This document shows, one piece after another, positions 24,304 through 26,538 of a DNA stretch of 26,538 bases. The notes beneath the pieces are model-generated. The model saw only the letters and a list, made by a program, of their open reading frames with translations, made no database searches and had not been told where the DNA came from. This DNA is from Actinomycetota bacterium (GTDB lineage Bacteria > Actinomycetota > Acidimicrobiia > Acidimicrobiales > Acidimicrobiaceae), in assembly GCA_004366215.1 (NCBI GenBank), contig SIRY01000031.1, forward strand, positions 1 to 26,538. The letters run 5' to 3'. Made by a program: the position numbers and the translations under genes. Within the stretch, counting starts at the first letter, position 1. Every line of letters begins with the position of its first letter.

Positions 24304-24642
24304 CTACCGGGCGAGCAGCTGGCGGAGGGAGAACGGCTTCGTCACGTAGTCGTCGGCACCGAGGTCGAGGCCGGTGATCCGGTCGAGCTCGTGATCGCGG
24401 GCCGAGAGGACGATGATCGGCACGCTCGAGTGCCGGCGCAGGTGTCGTGCGACCCCGAACCCGTCGAGGGAGCCTGGTAGGTTCACGTCCACGATGACCG
24501 CGGTCGTACGCTCGTCGAAGGCGGCGAGCGCCTCCTCTCCCGTCGACACGACGCGCACCGCGGCGTGCTCTCGCTCGAGGTAGAGCCGCAGGAGATCTGC
24601 GATTGCCGGATCGTCTTCGACGACGAGGACGCTGCGGTCCAC
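24304..24642 (-). CDS. Receiver half of split OmpR-type response regulator
   Basis: 112 residues, a CheY-like receiver with D10-D11, the phosphorylation site D52 in VDVNLPG, S80 and K102 (TKPF). It stops after SLRQLLAR, near the start of the last helix; family members usually continue VRALLRR and a linker into the DNA-binding domain. It is predicted to take phosphate from the adjacent kinase. The GTG at 24642 is placed by a TAGGCT box 8 nt upstream. The stop and the frame change relative to the next ORF suggest a frameshifted gene, possibly with loss of a few codons, or a genuine two-piece regulator. Confidence 0.8.
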   Translation of the reverse strand: MDRSVLVVEDDPAIADLLRLYLEREHAAVRVVSTGEEALAAFDERTTAVIVDVNLPGSLDGFGVARHLRRHSSVPIIVLSARDHELDRITGLDLGADDYVTKPFSLRQLLAR

Positions 24643-24650
24643 GTCGTCAG

Positions 24651-24656
24651 AGCCTA
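24651..24656 (-). promoter_or_regulatory. -10 box (TAGGCT) of the two-component operon, leaderless type
   Basis: TAGGCT on the minus strand, 8 nt before GTG 24642, inside the 27-bp gap after the exporter gene. It allows transcription independent of the exporter; read-through from upstream is also possible. Confidence 0.5.
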
Positions 24657-24669
24657 CTGCGCCAGCGCC

Positions 24670-26445
24670 CTAGGCATCGCCACCCGCGACCGGTTCTGTA
24701 AGGCGGTCGGCGAGCGACGGATCGGCGGCGTCACCCGGCTCGACGTCCTTCGCGGTGTACTTGCCACCCCGCAGCCACGACGCGACCGCGGCGACGAGGC
24801 AGGCGACCGTCGCGAAGCTGAAGGCCTCTGCGAGCCCGTGACCAAAGGGCGCAGCGATGAGGTGGGGGAAGAACGAGCGCCCGGTGAGGTAGGCCGCGTT
24901 CGCGTGAGGGAGCGCACCGAGCACCTTTGGTCCGAGGAGCTTGGCCATGGGGTTGTAGCCCAGGAAGGCAGCGAAGAGCGCGCCGACCGGCGGTAGGGCT
25001 GCGAGCGCGTGCGCGACGGGTGTCGGCACGTGCTGAGCGACGAGGCCTGCCTCGAGGTGCCGCGGCAAGCTCGCTCGCAAACCAAAGATCATGAGCGTGA
25101 AGAAGATGCCGATCGAGAGCACCATGGCGGCGTTCTGGAAGGTCGCTGCCATCCCGGCCCCGACGCCACGCTCCTTGACCGGAAGGCTGTTCATGATGCC
25201 TGCACGGTTTGGGGAGGCAAAAAGACCCATCGCGAGCCCGTTGAGCAGCAGGAGGCCGGCAAAGACGGGGTACGCAAAGTTCACCGGCAGCGTCAAGAGC
25301 AGGAGGAACGACACCGCAGCGACGACCATGCCGCCGGTCGCGAAGGGACGTGCTCCGAAGTGGTCGGAGAGGTAGCCGGAGATCGGCCCCGCGACGAGGA
25401 ACCCGATCGTGAGCGGCACGAGGTAGATCCCGGCCCACAGCGGGGTCTGGGCGTAGGAGTAGCCGTGCTCAGGAAGCCAGATGCCCTGGAGCCAGATGAT
25501 GAGGATGAACATCATCCCACCGCGGCCGAGCGAGGCGAGCAAGCTCGCGAGGTTGCCGGCGAGGTAGGCGCGGATGCGAAAGAGCCGCACGTTGATCATG
25601 GGTTGCGCGACGTGCTGCTCGATCCAGACGAAGACCACGAGCGTCAGGACGCCGCCGACGATGGCTGCGATGACACCCGGGTTGCCCCAGCCCATGTCGG
25701 AGCGTCCGTAGGGCTCGATGCCGTAGGTGATCCCGACGAGGATCGAGATGAGCCCGATCGCAAAGACCGCGTTGCCGAGCCAATCGATGTGGGCTCGTAC
25801 ACGCGCGCCAAGGTCGTGGAGCATGAGGTACGCCCAGACGGTGCCGACGAGCCCGACGGGCACCGAGACGAGGAACACCGCGCGCCAGGAGATCGGGGCG
25901 AGGAGGCCACCGAGGATGAGCCCGATGAACGACCCGGCGATGCCTGCGACGTTGTTGATGCCGAGGGCGAGTCCTCGCTGGTCCGGTGGGAACGCGTCGG
26001 TCAAGATGGCAGCGGAGTTCGCAAAGAGGAGCGCGCCGCCGATGCCCTGGCCGAGCCGCATGACGATGAGCCACCAGGCGCCCGCCGTGCCGTGCAGGTA
26101 CGTCGCGGACAACGCGATGGAGAAGACGGTGAAGATCGCAAAGCCCAGGTTGTACATCCGTGCCCGGCCGTACATGTCGCCGAGGCGGCCAAAGCTCACG
26201 ACGAGCACGGCGGTCACGAGCAGGTAGCCCATGAGCACCCAGAGGAAGTACGACGTGTTCGACGGTGCGAGCGGGTTCAGCCGAATCCCGTTGAAGATGT
26301 CGGGGAGCGAGATCAGCACGATGGACGAGTTGATCGTCGCCATGAGGATCCCGAGCGTCGTGTTCGACAGGGCGATCCACTTGTAGCGCGGATGTTCCGT
26401 GAGCCGGAACGTGCGCTCCCGGAGGGATCCATCACTTCTCGCCAC
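24670..26445 (-). CDS. MFS drug exporter, DHA2 (EmrB/QacA, 14-TM) family
   Basis: 591 residues with about fourteen hydrophobic helices. Motif A-like [13 protein letters not shown] follows helix 2, and [19 protein letters not shown] is the motif C typical of proton antiporters; [14 protein letters not shown] marks the second half. DHA2 members export drugs, dyes or metabolites using the proton gradient; the substrate is unknown. A long loop of about 70 residues before the final helix is somewhat unusual. GTG start with GGAGG 8 nt upstream. The two-component system follows 27 nt downstream on the same strand. Confidence 0.9.
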   Translation of the reverse strand: MARSDGSLRERTFRLTEHPRYKWIALSNTTLGILMATINSSIVLISLPDIFNGIRLNPLAPSNTSYFLWVLMGYLLVTAVLVVSFGRLGDMYGRARMYNLGFAIFTVFSIALSATYLHGTAGAWWLIVMRLGQGIGGALLFANSAAILTDAFPPDQRGLALGINNVAGIAGSFIGLILGGLLAPISWRAVFLVSVPVGLVGTVWAYLMLHDLGARVRAHIDWLGNAVFAIGLISILVGITYGIEPYGRSDMGWGNPGVIAAIVGGVLTLVVFVWIEQHVAQPMINVRLFRIRAYLAGNLASLLASLGRGGMMFILIIWLQGIWLPEHGYSYAQTPLWAGIYLVPLTIGFLVAGPISGYLSDHFGARPFATGGMVVAAVSFLLLLTLPVNFAYPVFAGLLLLNGLAMGLFASPNRAGIMNSLPVKERGVGAGMAATFQNAAMVLSIGIFFTLMIFGLRASLPRHLEAGLVAQHVPTPVAHALAALPPVGALFAAFLGYNPMAKLLGPKVLGALPHANAAYLTGRSFFPHLIAAPFGHGLAEAFSFATVACLVAAVASWLRGGKYTAKDVEPGDAADPSLADRLTEPVAGGDA

Positions 26446-26481
26446 AGCCGCGACCTCCGTCTCTCGAGCCTGTCCGACGCA

Positions 26482-26491
26482 TGTCCGGACA
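26482..26491. promoter_or_regulatory. Palindromic operator candidate at the exporter promoter
   Basis: A perfect 10-bp palindrome TGTCCGGACA sits where the predicted start point of the exporter falls; a partial copy (TGTCCGAC) lies at 26471-26478. This position suits a repressor of the TetR or MarR kind, but no such regulator gene is in the window. Confidence 0.4.
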
Positions 26492-26496
26492 CATCC

Positions 26497-26502
26497 AGTC
26501 TA
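26497..26502 (-). promoter_or_regulatory. -10 box (TAGACT) of the MFS exporter
   Basis: TAGACT on the minus strand predicts a start near 26490 and a ~45-nt leader that includes GGAGG before GTG 26445. No clear -35 is found at 16-18 nt. Beyond it, 26503-26538 shows nothing recognisable. Confidence 0.4.
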
Positions 26503-26538
26503 CCCAGCTGCGACCAGTCCGTTGCATACTGCCAGCAA

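Noticed and set aside
1..26538. tRNA, rRNA, CRISPR arrays, insertion sequences, prophage
   Set aside because: No cloverleaf, repeat array, terminal inverted repeats or transposase motifs were seen; intergenic gaps are all well under 300 bp.

Overview
The window is a very GC-rich, gene-dense bacterial chromosome segment. GTG is the dominant start codon, leucine is mostly CTC, and genes overlap by 4 nt (GTGA). Several transcription units start with a TANNNT box only 6-9 nt before the start codon, as in leaderless transcripts. Together with the actinobacterial type of CDP-alcohol phosphotransferase/mannose-1-phosphate guanylyltransferase pair and the his gene order, this suggests an actinomycete. 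An Acidimicrobiia-like lineage is my guess, partly because the glycine decarboxylase is the two-subunit type. There is no phage, transposon, CRISPR or RNA gene; this is mostly core metabolism.

Left part (1-8943). A minus-strand pair encodes a CDP-alcohol phosphatidyltransferase and a nucleotidyltransferase fused to a hexapeptide-repeat region and a degenerate phosphomannomutase-like domain, which runs off the left edge. Divergent from it are a small membrane-anchored unknown protein and a glycine cleavage cluster (gcvT, gcvPA, gcvPB). A PsiE-family membrane protein lies tail-to-tail with gcvPB, followed by an EamA exporter and an unknown, possibly SRPBCC-like protein.

Middle (8964-18701). 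Pyruvate kinase is followed by a convergent pair of minus-strand genes (a small coiled-coil protein and a DedA/VTT membrane protein). A long plus-strand operon then runs hisD-hisC-hisB-hisH-hisA-hisF, a GroES-like small protein, hisI and trpE, nearly all translationally coupled. It covers most of histidine synthesis (hisG and hisE are absent here) plus the first step of tryptophan synthesis.

Right part (18628-26538). A ygfZ-like gene is broken by an apparent internal deletion and frameshift. A large membrane GGDEF-EAL protein faces a two-component system whose OmpR-type response regulator is split into a receiver ORF and a DNA-binding ORF in different frames. A 14-TM DHA2-type drug exporter follows, with a palindromic operator candidate at its promoter.

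I see no clearly new multi-gene system. The most interesting points are the two broken or split genes (ygfZ and the response regulator), the GroES-like gene inside the his operon, the GGDEF-EAL protein with an insert between its domains, the recurring leaderless promoter architecture, and three long tail-to-tail coding overlaps.
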